From contig CAZPQV010000024.1 in NCBI GenBank assembly GCA_964588705.1, positions 1 to 30,753 of the forward strand: a DNA stretch of 30,753 nucleotides. Reading direction: 5' to 3'. Origin of the DNA: CAZPQV01 sp964588705. GTDB lineage: Bacteria > Bacteroidota > Bacteroidia > Flavobacteriales > Weeksellaceae. The notes beneath the pieces were generated by a model, which was not told where the DNA came from, made no database searches, and was given only the letters and a program-made list of their open reading frames with translations. Below, piece by piece: positions 8,334-16,033 of the stretch. Made by a program: the position numbers and the translations under genes. Positions within the stretch are counted from its first letter, which is position 1; every line of letters begins with the position of its first letter.

Positions 8334-9011
8334 ATGAAAATTCTCCACATCGAAACCTCTTCCCGAAACTGTTCTGTCGCCATTTCTGATGGTGAAAAAC
8401 TCCTTTGTCTTTGCGAAGAATTGTCAGAAAATTATAAGCAAAGCGAAAGCCTTCACACGTTTGTAGAATGGGCTTTGGAAGGTGCTGAAATCAAACTTCA
8501 GGATTTGGATGGCGTAAGTTTAGGCAAAGGTCCCGGCTCTTATACAGGACTTCGGATTGGAGCATCTTCGGCTAAAGGTTTTTGCTTCGGGTTGAACATT
8601 CCGCTTGTCGCAGTTAATTCCATGGAAACCATGGTGGAGCCATTTTTGAATCAGGGGTTTGATCTGATTATTCCCTTAATTGATGCAAGAAGAATGGAGG
8701 TTTACACCGCAGTTTACGACGGAAATACGGGAGAAGAACTTTCAAAAACAGATAATCTTATTTTGGAAGAAAATTCTTTTGAGCAGTTTTATGACAAGAA
8801 CATTCTATTTGTTGGTGACGGCTGCACGAAAGCGAAAGAAATTCTGTCCGTTCAAAATGCTGAGTATAAGGATGATGTTTATCCATCAGCCAATTATTTA
8901 ATTAAGAAATCTGTCCAAAAATTCAATCATAAAGAATTTGAGGATGTTGCTTATTTCGAACCCTTTTATCTGAAAGATTTTCATGGCGTAAAAAAAGCAG
9001 ACAGAAAATAA
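8334..9011 (+). CDS. tsaB: tRNA threonylcarbamoyladenosine biosynthesis protein TsaB
   Basis: Non-catalytic partner of TsaD in the complex that puts the t6A modification on A37 of ANN-decoding tRNAs; it acts in the cytoplasm with TsaE and TsaC. The 225-residue length is normal. The ASKHA-fold N-terminus reads MKILHIETSSRNCSVAI, followed by the family signature LGKGPGSYTGLRIGASSAKG (about residues 63-82) and IPLVAVNSMETM. The C-terminal half is less conserved, as usual in this family, and its helical end carries DVAYFEPFYLK. The ATG follows a TAATTTTG box by four bases. A perfect hairpin just after the stop ends the channel-dehydrogenase-tsaB group. Confidence 0.94.
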   Translation: MKILHIETSSRNCSVAISDGEKLLCLCEELSENYKQSESLHTFVEWALEGAEIKLQDLDGVSLGKGPGSYTGLRIGASSAKGFCFGLNIPLVAVNSMETMVEPFLNQGFDLIIPLIDARRMEVYTAVYDGNTGEELSKTDNLILEENSFEQFYDKNILFVGDGCTKAKEILSVQNAEYKDDVYPSANYLIKKSVQKFNHKEFEDVAYFEPFYLKDFHGVKKADRK

Positions 9012-9012
9012 A

Positions 9013-9036
9013 AAATCCCGGAAATTTCCGGGATTT
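9013..9036. terminator. Bidirectional terminator between tsaB and the beta-barrel gene
   Basis: Perfect 24-base palindrome (AAATCCCGGA arm, AATT loop, TCCGGGATTT arm) between convergent genes. A-rich sequence on the left and T-rich sequence on the right allow it to work in both directions. Confidence 0.85.
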
Positions 9037-9056
9037 GCTTTTGCATGATTCTCGAA

Positions 9057-9563
9057 TTATTTCGTTAAATCAAATGATGCTCCAACTACGAATGCAAACT
9101 GATTGTTTAGCAAACGGTAAGCCGATGCTTCAGTATTGTATCTTGAAATTGGGAACTGCGCTTCAGCAAACATTCCGAAACCTTTATCAAAGAAAACTCT
9201 CGTACCAACGTGTGCTCCGAAGTTTTTCAATCCAAGGTTCAATCCAGGATAAATATCGAAGTTTGAAGGCAATCCCATTACGTCACCAAGATGCGCGCTA
9301 AGTCTTGCTTTTACATCAAATCTGTGTGTTCCCGATGGTTTTTCGCCCTCGTATTCTTTCACTCCAAGAAGGTAACCTGCCTGAGCTCCGATTGAGAAGC
9401 TTTCTCCCAAACCGTAATCTAAAGAAGTCTGAATTCCCGTTCCTCCTTTCTGGAAGTTTGCTCCCAAATTCACTCTTACATCTCCCTGTCCCGTGAAGGC
9501 ATCACTTTGCGCATTTACAAATCCGAATGCAGCAAATGATAATGCAATTAATAATTTTTTCAT
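9057..9563 (-). CDS. Small outer-membrane beta-barrel protein
   Basis: 168 residues with a clear signal peptide (MKKLLIALSFAAFGFVNA, cleavage after NAQ or NA). The mature part is a series of amphipathic beta strands rich in Gly and aromatic residues (VRVNLGANF, SIGAQAGYLLGV, FDVKARLSAHLG, LNLGLKNFGAHVGTRVF, GMFAEAQFPI, FAFVVGASFDLTK) and ends in a strand with an aromatic residue near the C-terminus, as expected for an outer-membrane barrel of about eight strands. I recall such small barrels as uncharacterised DUF families in Chryseobacterium; the function is unknown. It starts 45 bases after the stop of the sugar dehydrogenase gene and has its own promoter box, so separate transcription is likely. 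Confidence 0.85.
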   Translation of the reverse strand: MKKLLIALSFAAFGFVNAQSDAFTGQGDVRVNLGANFQKGGTGIQTSLDYGLGESFSIGAQAGYLLGVKEYEGEKPSGTHRFDVKARLSAHLGDVMGLPSNFDIYPGLNLGLKNFGAHVGTRVFFDKGFGMFAEAQFPISRYNTEASAYRLLNNQFAFVVGASFDLTK

Positions 9564-9585
9564 AATTGTTTAAATTTTAACGGGA

Positions 9586-9593
9586 CAAAGATA
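9586..9593 (-). promoter_or_regulatory. -7 box (TATCTTTG) for the beta-barrel gene
   Basis: Exact TAnnTTTG on the minus strand, 22 bases before the ATG. No convincing -33 TTG is visible upstream. Confidence 0.45.
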
Positions 9594-9608
9594 AACAATT
9601 TTAAAAAG

Positions 9609-10832
9609 TTACTTTTTGGCGACTTTATATAGTTTTCCGCTGTCGGTTACGGCGTAGAGATTTCCGTCCTTGGCGCTCAGTACATCGCGGAAACGTTCGC
9701 CATAATTTCCGAGCAGCCATTCTTCACCGATTACTTTATTGTTTTCGATCACGAGACGAATAATCTTTTGTCCGCTTAAACAGCCAATCATTAAGTTGTT
9801 ATTCCATTCGCTGATATTTCCTGTATAAAAATCTATTCCGCTCATCGAAATGGAAGGATCCCAAAAGTAAACCGGTTGTTCAAGTCCTGGTTTTTGCCCG
9901 ATTCCGTCGCCAATAGTCATTCCGCTGTATTCTTCGCCGTAAGTGATGGTTGGCCAGCCGTAGTCTTTTCCTGGTTTAATGAGATTGATTTCGTCGCCAC
10001 CGCGGGGTCCCATTTCCGCTTCCCAAAGTTCCCCTGTTGTTGGGTGAATCACCATTCCCTGAGGATTTCTGTGCCCTGTAGAATAGATTTCAGGTTTCCA
10101 ACCGCTGATATTTGGATTTCCGGGAGCTGGTTTCCCATCTTTCGTGATTTTAAGAATTTTACCCAAATACGTCGAGTTATCCTGAGCTAAAGGCCTGGTT
10201 TGCTTGTCGGAACGTTCACCGGTACTCACAAAAAGATGTCCGTCTTTATCAAATGCAAGGCGGCTTCCGTAGTGCAGTCTTCCAGCGTAAGTAGGCAGTG
10301 CCCGGAAAATAACCTGAACGTTTTCGATGGTTTTTTCATCGGCAGAAAGTGTTCCTTTTGCAACAGCGGTATGATTTCCGCCTTCATACGGTTCGGAGTA
10401 ACTCCAAAAAATCATTCTGCTGGTACTGAAAGTTGGATCAAGAGCGACATCTAAAAGTCCGCCCTGTGCCGTGTCGTCTACTTTCGGAAATCCTGTTACT
10501 TTATTTACGGTTTTTCCGTCGGCAGATATTATATACATGAAACCGGTTTTTTCGGTAACAAGGAATCTGCCGTCGGGAAGATTGATAATTCCCCAAGGTC
10601 TTCCAAGGTTTTGTGCGATTACAGACACGTCATAATCCGTTGAGGTTTTCACACCTTTTACTCTGGTTTGTCCTTCAAATGCCGGAGCAATTTCAGTATT
10701 TCTGTTTCCTGTTTCCGGATTTGCAATGCCTGATGTTGGGGTGCCAGGGTTTTCCTGTACTGGAGTTATTCCGTTTTTGCAGGAAAGAATGGCCAATGAA
10801 AAAATCATTGCCGTTATTGTGAGAAGTTTCAT
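9609..10832 (-). CDS. PQQ-dependent sugar dehydrogenase family lipoprotein (GSDH/YliI-like)
   Basis: Predicted soluble-type quinoprotein aldose or sorbosone dehydrogenase with a six-bladed beta-propeller, 407 residues. The N-terminus is a lipoprotein signal (MKLLTITAMIFSLAILSCKN, Cys18), so the enzyme is anchored in an envelope membrane facing the periplasm. After a low-complexity linker rich in Pro, Thr and Asn, the propeller shows the family pattern: LGRPWGIINLPDGRFLVTE, GGLLDVALDP, HYGSRLAFDKDGHLF, GHRNPQGMVIHP, LWEAEMGPRGGDEIN and GKDYGWP. Family members bind PQQ and calcium; no PQQ synthesis gene is in the window, and PQQ binding in this copy is inferred. The small lipoprotein gene lies upstream, separated by a terminator. 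Confidence 0.9.
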   Translation of the reverse strand: MKLLTITAMIFSLAILSCKNGITPVQENPGTPTSGIANPETGNRNTEIAPAFEGQTRVKGVKTSTDYDVSVIAQNLGRPWGIINLPDGRFLVTEKTGFMYIISADGKTVNKVTGFPKVDDTAQGGLLDVALDPTFSTSRMIFWSYSEPYEGGNHTAVAKGTLSADEKTIENVQVIFRALPTYAGRLHYGSRLAFDKDGHLFVSTGERSDKQTRPLAQDNSTYLGKILKITKDGKPAPGNPNISGWKPEIYSTGHRNPQGMVIHPTTGELWEAEMGPRGGDEINLIKPGKDYGWPTITYGEEYSGMTIGDGIGQKPGLEQPVYFWDPSISMSGIDFYTGNISEWNNNLMIGCLSGQKIIRLVIENNKVIGEEWLLGNYGERFRDVLSAKDGNLYAVTDSGKLYKVAKK

Positions 10833-10913
10833 AAGTAATTGATTTAGTGATTTGATTTTAAAATTAAGAAAATTGTCTAAAACAAACTCTTAATTTTTTA
10901 TTAAAATTTGAAT

Positions 10914-10941
10914 AAAAAAAAGAAGGAAAATTTTCCTTCTT
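10914..10941 (-). terminator. Terminator after the small lipoprotein gene
   Basis: Perfect palindrome AGAAGGAAAATTTTCCTTCT (10921-10940) directly after the minus-strand stop; on the minus strand it runs into at least seven T. Confidence 0.75.
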
Positions 10942-11322
10942 CTATTTGTTTTTCAACTTGAAATCTACCTCTTTGAAAACATCGGCGGTATCGGTTTTAA
11001 AGAAAATACCGTCGGGAGATTCAATAATCTGTGGTTTGAAGCCGAAGATTCTTGTGGACTGTGCAATCACATTGACATCATATTTCAAACCGGATTTGCT
11101 GTCTTCAGAAATATTTTGTTTAATCTTGTTAATGACAACTGCAGACGCCGGAATCGAATCGTGGCTCAGCTCAAATTTAACTTTATATCCTCTTTCACCA
11201 TCAAACGAATATGACTGATATTCAGGGTTTGAAACTTTTGGTAAATTTTTTGATTTACAAGATAAAGTGAATAAAAAGATAATAAATACAAATAAAGTCG
11301 TCACAATTGTTTTGAATTTCAT
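10942..11322 (-). CDS. Small hypothetical lipoprotein
   Basis: 126 residues. The N-terminus is a lipoprotein signal with a hydrophobic core and the lipobox FTLSC (Cys22), so the protein is probably anchored in an envelope membrane. The mature part (about 100 residues) has alternating strand-like stretches (YQSYSFDGERGYKVKFEL, SAVVINKIKQNI, YDVNVIAQSTRIFGF, DGIFFKTD, VFKEVDFKLKNK) but no motif that I recognise. The gene is divergent from the S41 lipoprotein at 11366 and ends in its own terminator, so it looks monocistronic. A TAGATTTG box lies 27 bases before the ATG. Function unknown. Confidence 0.8.
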   Translation of the reverse strand: MKFKTIVTTLFVFIIFLFTLSCKSKNLPKVSNPEYQSYSFDGERGYKVKFELSHDSIPASAVVINKIKQNISEDSKSGLKYDVNVIAQSTRIFGFKPQIIESPDGIFFKTDTADVFKEVDFKLKNK

Positions 11323-11349
11323 AATTTAGTCGCCTTTCAAAATATAACA

Positions 11350-11357
11350 CAAATCTA
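11350..11357 (-). promoter_or_regulatory. -7 box (TAGATTTG) for the small lipoprotein gene
   Basis: Exact TAnnTTTG on the minus strand, 27 bases before the ATG at 11322, inside the divergent gap to the S41 lipoprotein gene. No -33 box is evident. Confidence 0.4.
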
Positions 11358-11365
11358 ATTAAAAA

Positions 11366-12970
11366 ATGAACGTAAAAAAAATCATTCTTTCCCTTGTTGC
11401 CGGCATGTTTATAATGACGTCATGCTCAAGAGATGATGATCCGAAACCAGCACCAAAACCGCCAACAACACCTCCGGTTACTACTGTAACCCCAGATCCG
11501 ATTAATGATTTCGTTTGGAGAGCTATGAATTCCTGGTATTACTGGCAGGATAAAAATCCTAATTTGGCTGATGCTCTGAGAAACGACAATAAAAAATATA
11601 CAGATTTAATTAATAATAAAACGCCTGATAAACTTTTTTATAATTATCTGGTATATGAATACGGTAAGACCGATGAATTCTCATGGATAGAGAACAATAA
11701 TGAAATCGTAAGAAGCAGTACCGGTAAGATGGCCGAAGTTGAGCAACTTTCAGGGTTGGAGATTGCTTTATTTCCAAAATATCAAGGAGCAACAAACTAC
11801 GTTGCGTTAGTTACTTATGTGGTTAAAGGCTCTTCCGCGGAAACGGCAGGAATTAAGAGAGGAGATGTTATTACAAAGGTAAACGGAGCTCACCTTACAC
11901 AAAGCAATTATGGAACGTTATGGACAGATTCTTTTTCTATATCCAGAGCAGCCAGTGCTAATGTAACTTATACTAATGCAACAGGATACACTGTGACTAC
12001 AACCGATAAAGATGAGTCGATTGCAATATCTAAAACAGCTATTGAAGAAAATCCTATTGCTCATTATCAAGTATATGATATGGGTGGAAAGAAAATTGCC
12101 TATTTGGTTTTCAACAGTTTCAAGCTGGATTATAATGATGAACTGAATGAACAGTTTGCTAAAATGAAAGCAGATGGAGTGAACGAACTTATTCTTGATT
12201 TACGATATAATGGCGGAGGTTCACTAAGCACGGCAATTGGTCTTGCACAGATGATAGGAAATATTGCAGATCAAACGTCTCCGACCAGCCCTTATATTCA
12301 ACTTGATTTTAATGCAAAACATCAGGATTATAATGAGGTTGTTCGTAAAACGATTAATTATTACACTATTTCTGATGGAAACCCAACAGTTTCAACGGCC
12401 AACGTTCCAATTAATACTTTAGCGTTGCCAAAAGTTCATATTTTAATCTCTTTTCAATCGGCTTCTGCAACTGAACTTACAGTGTACAGTTTGAAGAAGT
12501 TTATGGAAGTTGATATATATGGATACCTTACGGTTGGTAAATTTGTTGGATCTCACACCCTTTACGATGCGTACGAATCAAATCCGGAAGAATCGTGGAC
12601 TAAGTACGAGAAGAGAAAAACAACTCACAACTGGAAACTGCAACCAATTACCTTTGCATATTATAACAGGGATCGAGACCCTCATCCTCAGGTGCAGTTA
12701 GCAAATGGAACTTATGTAACAGGTATTGTACCACCAACTGACAACCGCGTACATCCTTACGAATGGATTAATACCATTAAAGATTTCGGTGTTACCACAG
12801 ACCCGGAATTGAAACTTGCTTTGGAGAGAATTTCAGGAACAACAATTACCAATAAGACGGTAAGACAAGGTTTCCGCGATACCAGACAGCAGGTTATCTT
12901 TAAAACGACAAGAGCAGAAGATGGGCTGTACATCCATGATTTAAGCGAAATGAAAAGAATGAATAAATAA
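11366..12970 (+). CDS. S41 family peptidase, lipoprotein
   Basis: Envelope-anchored serine peptidase of 534 residues. It begins with a lipoprotein signal (lipobox MTSC, Cys20), then a Pro/Thr-rich linker (about 24-48), an N-terminal S41-associated domain with WYYWQDKNP, a PDZ domain (about 130-210, with LEIALF and GSSAETAGIKRGDVITKVNG), and the S41 core. The core has AYLVFNSF, LILDLRYNGGGSL, the catalytic Ser367 in QSASATE and Lys392 in YLTVGKFVGS, spaced as in active members. Unlike the Prc protein at 4478, it lacks a DUF3340 tail, so it belongs to a different S41 branch, common in Bacteroidetes but of unknown substrate. A strong hairpin follows the stop. Confidence 0.92.
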   Translation: MNVKKIILSLVAGMFIMTSCSRDDDPKPAPKPPTTPPVTTVTPDPINDFVWRAMNSWYYWQDKNPNLADALRNDNKKYTDLINNKTPDKLFYNYLVYEYGKTDEFSWIENNNEIVRSSTGKMAEVEQLSGLEIALFPKYQGATNYVALVTYVVKGSSAETAGIKRGDVITKVNGAHLTQSNYGTLWTDSFSISRAASANVTYTNATGYTVTTTDKDESIAISKTAIEENPIAHYQVYDMGGKKIAYLVFNSFKLDYNDELNEQFAKMKADGVNELILDLRYNGGGSLSTAIGLAQMIGNIADQTSPTSPYIQLDFNAKHQDYNEVVRKTINYYTISDGNPTVSTANVPINTLALPKVHILISFQSASATELTVYSLKKFMEVDIYGYLTVGKFVGSHTLYDAYESNPEESWTKYEKRKTTHNWKLQPITFAYYNRDRDPHPQVQLANGTYVTGIVPPTDNRVHPYEWINTIKDFGVTTDPELKLALERISGTTITNKTVRQGFRDTRQQVIFKTTRAEDGLYIHDLSEMKRMNK

Positions 12971-12979
12971 CTTATATTT

Positions 12980-13009
12980 AAAGCTTCAGAAATCTCTGAA
13001 GCTTTTTTT
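12980..13009 (+). terminator. Terminator after the S41 lipoprotein gene
   Basis: An 11-bp perfect stem (12980-12990 with 12995-13005) with loop AATC and a run of seven T. The T run abuts the ATG of the broken lipoprotein gene at 13010. Confidence 0.85.
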
Positions 13010-13546
13010 ATGAAAAAAAATATTTTTCTTTTTGCAGTCCTTCTGATAACAACTTCCTGCGCATGAACTTTTAAAAAAGGTGGCGCATACAAATCCGAAG
13101 GTTTTAACAAAACCTACTACATCAATAAAAAATCAGGAATTAAAATTTCTTTTTCGGACAGATATGTTTACCGCAAAGAAAATTTCAATGCAACGAAGCT
13201 TACTCCCAAAACAGAAAAACTTTTAAAAGATTTTAATATTGTAAAGCCCAAAAACATTCTTTTCTCATACGATTCAGGAACACGGGCAGTGCTCGCCATT
13301 CTAATCAGTAAGTCGCAGATTGATTTCGATAAATATCAACACGGCGCACCAGATAAAAAGCAGACGTTCTACTATAATGAAAGGGAAGATCAGCAAAACC
13401 TTTACCTGGAAAACCTTTATCCTTATAAAAATAAATACGTTAGGGTAATCGAGCGCTCATCACTTCGAATTCATAAAAAACCGACAAATTATCAAACCTT
13501 CATTTTCCCTGAAATCACCATATTACAGAAGGAAATAAGCAATTAA
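13010..13546 (+). pseudogene. Lipoprotein gene with in-frame TGA at codon 19
   Basis: Reading from the ATG at 13010 gives a typical lipoprotein signal ending in TTSCA (Cys17), then a TGA at 13064-13066, then an open frame in the same phase of 159 more codons to the TAA at 13544-13546. The downstream part reads TFKKGGAYKSEGFNKTYYIN and continues as plausible protein rich in Lys, Tyr and Asn; it is not random sequence. A single base change (TCA to TGA, Ser to stop) explains the break, and no frameshift is needed. The only in-frame internal start with some length is a GTG at 13289. The ATG directly follows the upstream terminator, which leaves little room for a promoter; a TATATTTA near-box lies at 12973-12980. 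It could be a recent pseudogene, a sequencing error or a read-through gene. I do not recognise the family. Confidence 0.75.
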
Positions 13547-13640
13547 TAGCATTCCATTTTTTATAAATAATAAAGCGTAACTCCATTAAAAACTCTTTCA
13601 ACTCCGTGCAACAAAAAACAGAACTGCCTTTTCTTTTTCG

Positions 13641-13648
13641 TATTTTTG
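13641..13648 (+). promoter_or_regulatory. -7 box (TATTTTTG) four bases before uvrB
   Basis: Exact TAnnTTTG with four bases (aaga) to the uvrB ATG. The implied transcript starts at or beside the start codon. No -33 TTG is seen at the usual distance. Confidence 0.45.
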
Positions 13649-13652
13649 AAGA

Positions 13653-15644
13653 ATGAAATTCAATCTTCAGGCAGAATTTAAACCAACCGGAGATCAGCCG
13701 CAAGCCATAGAAAAACTCACCGCCGGAATTGAAACTGGAGAGAAGTATCAGACTTTGCTCGGTGTTACCGGTTCGGGGAAAACCTTTACCATTGCCAATG
13801 TCGTTCAGAATACGCAAAAACCAACTTTAGTTTTGGCGCACAATAAGACTTTGGCAGCACAGCTCTTTATGGAGTTTAAGGAGTTTTTTCCGGATAATGC
13901 AGTGGAGTATTTCGTTTCATACTACGATTATTATCAGCCCGAAGCTTATATTGCCTCCACAGGAACTTACATCGAAAAAGACCTTTCCATCAACGAAGAA
14001 GTTGAGAAACTAAGACTTTCGGCCACGGCAAGTTTGCTTTCAGGGCGGAGAGATGTCTTGATTGTAGCGTCAGTTTCCTGCATTTATGGTATTGGAAATC
14101 CAACGGAATTTCATAAATCGCTGATTTCTATTCAAATCGGCGATAAAATTACAAGAACCAAACTTCTTCATTCTTTGGTAAATGCTTTGTATGCCAGAAC
14201 TTTAAATGAATTTCAGCGCGGAACTTTTCGCGTAAAAGGTGATGTGGTTGATATATATCCGGCTTATGCAGACAACGGAATACGCGTTCAGTTTTTTGGC
14301 GATGAGATTGAAAAAATACAAACCTTCAATCCTGTCACGGGAAATGTAGACAGTAATTTTGATCAGATTCAGATTTATCCGGCGAATTTATTTGTGACTT
14401 CGAAAGAGACATTGAACGGTGCAATCCGTGATATTCAGGATGATTTGGTAAAACAGGTTGATTTTTTCGACAGCATCGAAAAACCTTTGGAAGCAAAACG
14501 TTTAAAGGAAAGAACCGAACTCGATCTCGAAATGATAAAGGAACTCGGTTACTGCTCCGGAATTGAAAATTATTCCCGTTATCTCGATGGCAGACTGCCG
14601 GGAACAAGACCGTTCTGCCTTCTCGATTATTTCCCGAAAGATTATTTGATGGTGATTGATGAAAGCCACGCCACCATTCCGCAGGTTCACGCAATGTACG
14701 GCGGCGACCGAAGCAGAAAAGAATCTTTGGTAGAATACGGTTTCCGGCTTCCGGCAGCGATGGACAACCGTCCGCTGAAATTTGCAGAGTTTGAGGAAAT
14801 GCAGAATCAGGTTATTTACGTTTCCGCCACTCCTGCAGATTACGAGCTTCAGCAAACCGGAGGAGAATATATTGAGCAAATTATCCGTCCGACAGGACTT
14901 TTGGATCCTGTGATTGAAGTCCGTCCAACAATGAATCAGATTGACGATTTGATGGAGGAAATACAGAAACGCGCCGATGAGGACGAGCGTGTACTGGTGA
15001 CAACTTTAACCAAAAAAATGGCGGAAGAACTCACGAAGTATTTTACAAAATTTGGAATCCGTTGCCGTTATATTCATTCAGATGTTGAAACTTTGGAAAG
15101 AATTCAGATTATGAATGATCTGCGGACCGGTTTGTTCGATGTTCTGATTGGTGTAAACTTATTAAGAGAAGGACTCGATTTGCCGGAAGTGTCGCTCGTT
15201 GCGATTTTAGATGCCGATAAAGAAGGAATGCTGCGTTCCAGAAGATCGATGATTCAAACGGTTGGTAGAGCCGCTAGAAATATAAACGGAAAAGCCATAC
15301 TTTACGCCGATAAAATGACAAAAAGTATGCAGGCGACCATCGACGAAACCAATTACCGCCGCGAAAAACAGTTGAAATATAACGAGGAAAACAATGTAAC
15401 TCCAAAGCAAATCAGTAAGAAAATTTCTGAATCTTTGGTTGGTAGAGCAAAAGATTTTCCTGATGAACGATATACACAAAAAGAAATCCTTAAACAGGTT
15501 GCCGAAGAAAGAGCCGGCTATTCTTCAGAAGATTTAGAAAAAGTCATTGCTGAAAAACAGAAAGCAATGGAAGATGCCGCCAAAAAACTTGATTTTATTC
15601 TTGCAGCGAAATTAAGGGATGAAATAGCTGCTTTAAAAGGGTGA
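13653..15644 (+). CDS. uvrB: Excinuclease ABC subunit UvrB
   Basis: Damage-verifying helicase-like subunit of nucleotide excision repair; it loads with UvrA and then recruits UvrC. The length of 663 residues is normal. Walker A is GVTGSGKT (about residues 39-46). The DNA-clamping beta-hairpin is seen in YYDYYQPEAYIASTGTYIEKD (about 92-112), the DEAD-like box in VIDESHATIPQ (about 334-344), helicase motif VI in QTVGRAARN (about 537-545), and the C-terminal UVR domain that binds UvrC in EDAAKKLDFILAAKLRDEI (about 640-658). The gene seems monocistronic: a broken lipoprotein gene lies upstream and a repeat element downstream. I see no LexA-like operator. Confidence 0.98.
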   Translation: MKFNLQAEFKPTGDQPQAIEKLTAGIETGEKYQTLLGVTGSGKTFTIANVVQNTQKPTLVLAHNKTLAAQLFMEFKEFFPDNAVEYFVSYYDYYQPEAYIASTGTYIEKDLSINEEVEKLRLSATASLLSGRRDVLIVASVSCIYGIGNPTEFHKSLISIQIGDKITRTKLLHSLVNALYARTLNEFQRGTFRVKGDVVDIYPAYADNGIRVQFFGDEIEKIQTFNPVTGNVDSNFDQIQIYPANLFVTSKETLNGAIRDIQDDLVKQVDFFDSIEKPLEAKRLKERTELDLEMIKELGYCSGIENYSRYLDGRLPGTRPFCLLDYFPKDYLMVIDESHATIPQVHAMYGGDRSRKESLVEYGFRLPAAMDNRPLKFAEFEEMQNQVIYVSATPADYELQQTGGEYIEQIIRPTGLLDPVIEVRPTMNQIDDLMEEIQKRADEDERVLVTTLTKKMAEELTKYFTKFGIRCRYIHSDVETLERIQIMNDLRTGLFDVLIGVNLLREGLDLPEVSLVAILDADKEGMLRSRRSMIQTVGRAARNINGKAILYADKMTKSMQATIDETNYRREKQLKYNEENNVTPKQISKKISESLVGRAKDFPDERYTQKEILKQVAEERAGYSSEDLEKVIAEKQKAMEDAAKKLDFILAAKLRDEIAALKG

Positions 15645-15647
15645 GAT

Positions 15648-15770
15648 TAAACCATTAAGAGCATTAAAATATTAAGACTTTTTGTGGGGAATGCTTTTGC
15701 TTCTTGCTTAAATCAGATTTATCCGAAACTTAATTTATTTTCAAATCTAAAAAACCTTAATGGTTACAAA
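15648..15770. repeat. Intergenic inverted-repeat element with ATTAAG words
   Basis: The gap between uvrB and the DUF3820 gene has perfect 10-bp inverted ends, AACCATTAAG (15650-15659) and CTTAATGGTT (15756-15765). Inside the left end the word ATTAAG or ATTAAAA recurs three times at about 10-base spacing (15653-15677); inside the right arm a related TTAA-rich stretch occurs. The right end, CCTTAATGGTT, differs at two positions from the end of the element at 1843-1853. Function unknown; the convergent genes on either side would allow a bidirectional transcription end here. Confidence 0.55.
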
Positions 15771-15772
15771 AG

Positions 15773-16033
15773 TCAAAATTTAAAAACCTTCTTTTTCGGT
15801 TTATCATAATTCACTTCACCGCGAATAGGTGTCAGCAAATCCATCAGTCCGTTCAGTTTTATCTCATAAATGGTGGAAAGCTGCATCCCGAGTTTTCCTT
15901 TGGGCATTCCATGACGGTGAAACCATTCCAAATACGAAATCGGAAGATCTGCCAAAACAGTGTCTTTATATTTTCCGAATGGCATTTTTACCTCGCAGAT
16001 TTCCTTTAATATTTCAGGGTTTAATCCGTCCAT
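15773..16033 (-). CDS. DUF3820 family protein
   Basis: Small protein of 86 residues. The conserved block MPFGKYKDTVLADLPISYLEW (split here as MPFGKYKD, then LPISYLEW) is the DUF3820 signature that I know from proteins sometimes called quorum-sensing-regulated virulence factors; some relatives are fused to exonuclease-like domains. The second half has KGKLGMQLSTIYEIKLNG and a basic C-terminus (KPKKKVFKF). No signal peptide or membrane segment is seen, so it is probably cytoplasmic. Its ATG overlaps the TAA of the AI-2E permease gene by one base (TAATG), so it is translationally coupled to it. Biochemical function unknown. Confidence 0.85.
   Translation of the reverse strand: MDGLNPEILKEICEVKMPFGKYKDTVLADLPISYLEWFHRHGMPKGKLGMQLSTIYEIKLNGLMDLLTPIRGEVNYDKPKKKVFKF

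Noticed and set aside
13064..13066. TGA as selenocysteine in the lipoprotein gene
   Set aside because: The position follows a lipobox, where Ser is usual, and no catalytic context exists. The formate dehydrogenase in this window uses Cys at the site where selenocysteine occurs in other species, so a selenium system is not suggested. Other genes here end in TGA, so the code is standard.
13580..13615. CTCTTTCAACTCCGTG stretch before uvrB as a third copy of the CTCYGTG element
   Set aside because: Only one or two words, no opposed arm, and no shared end sequence.
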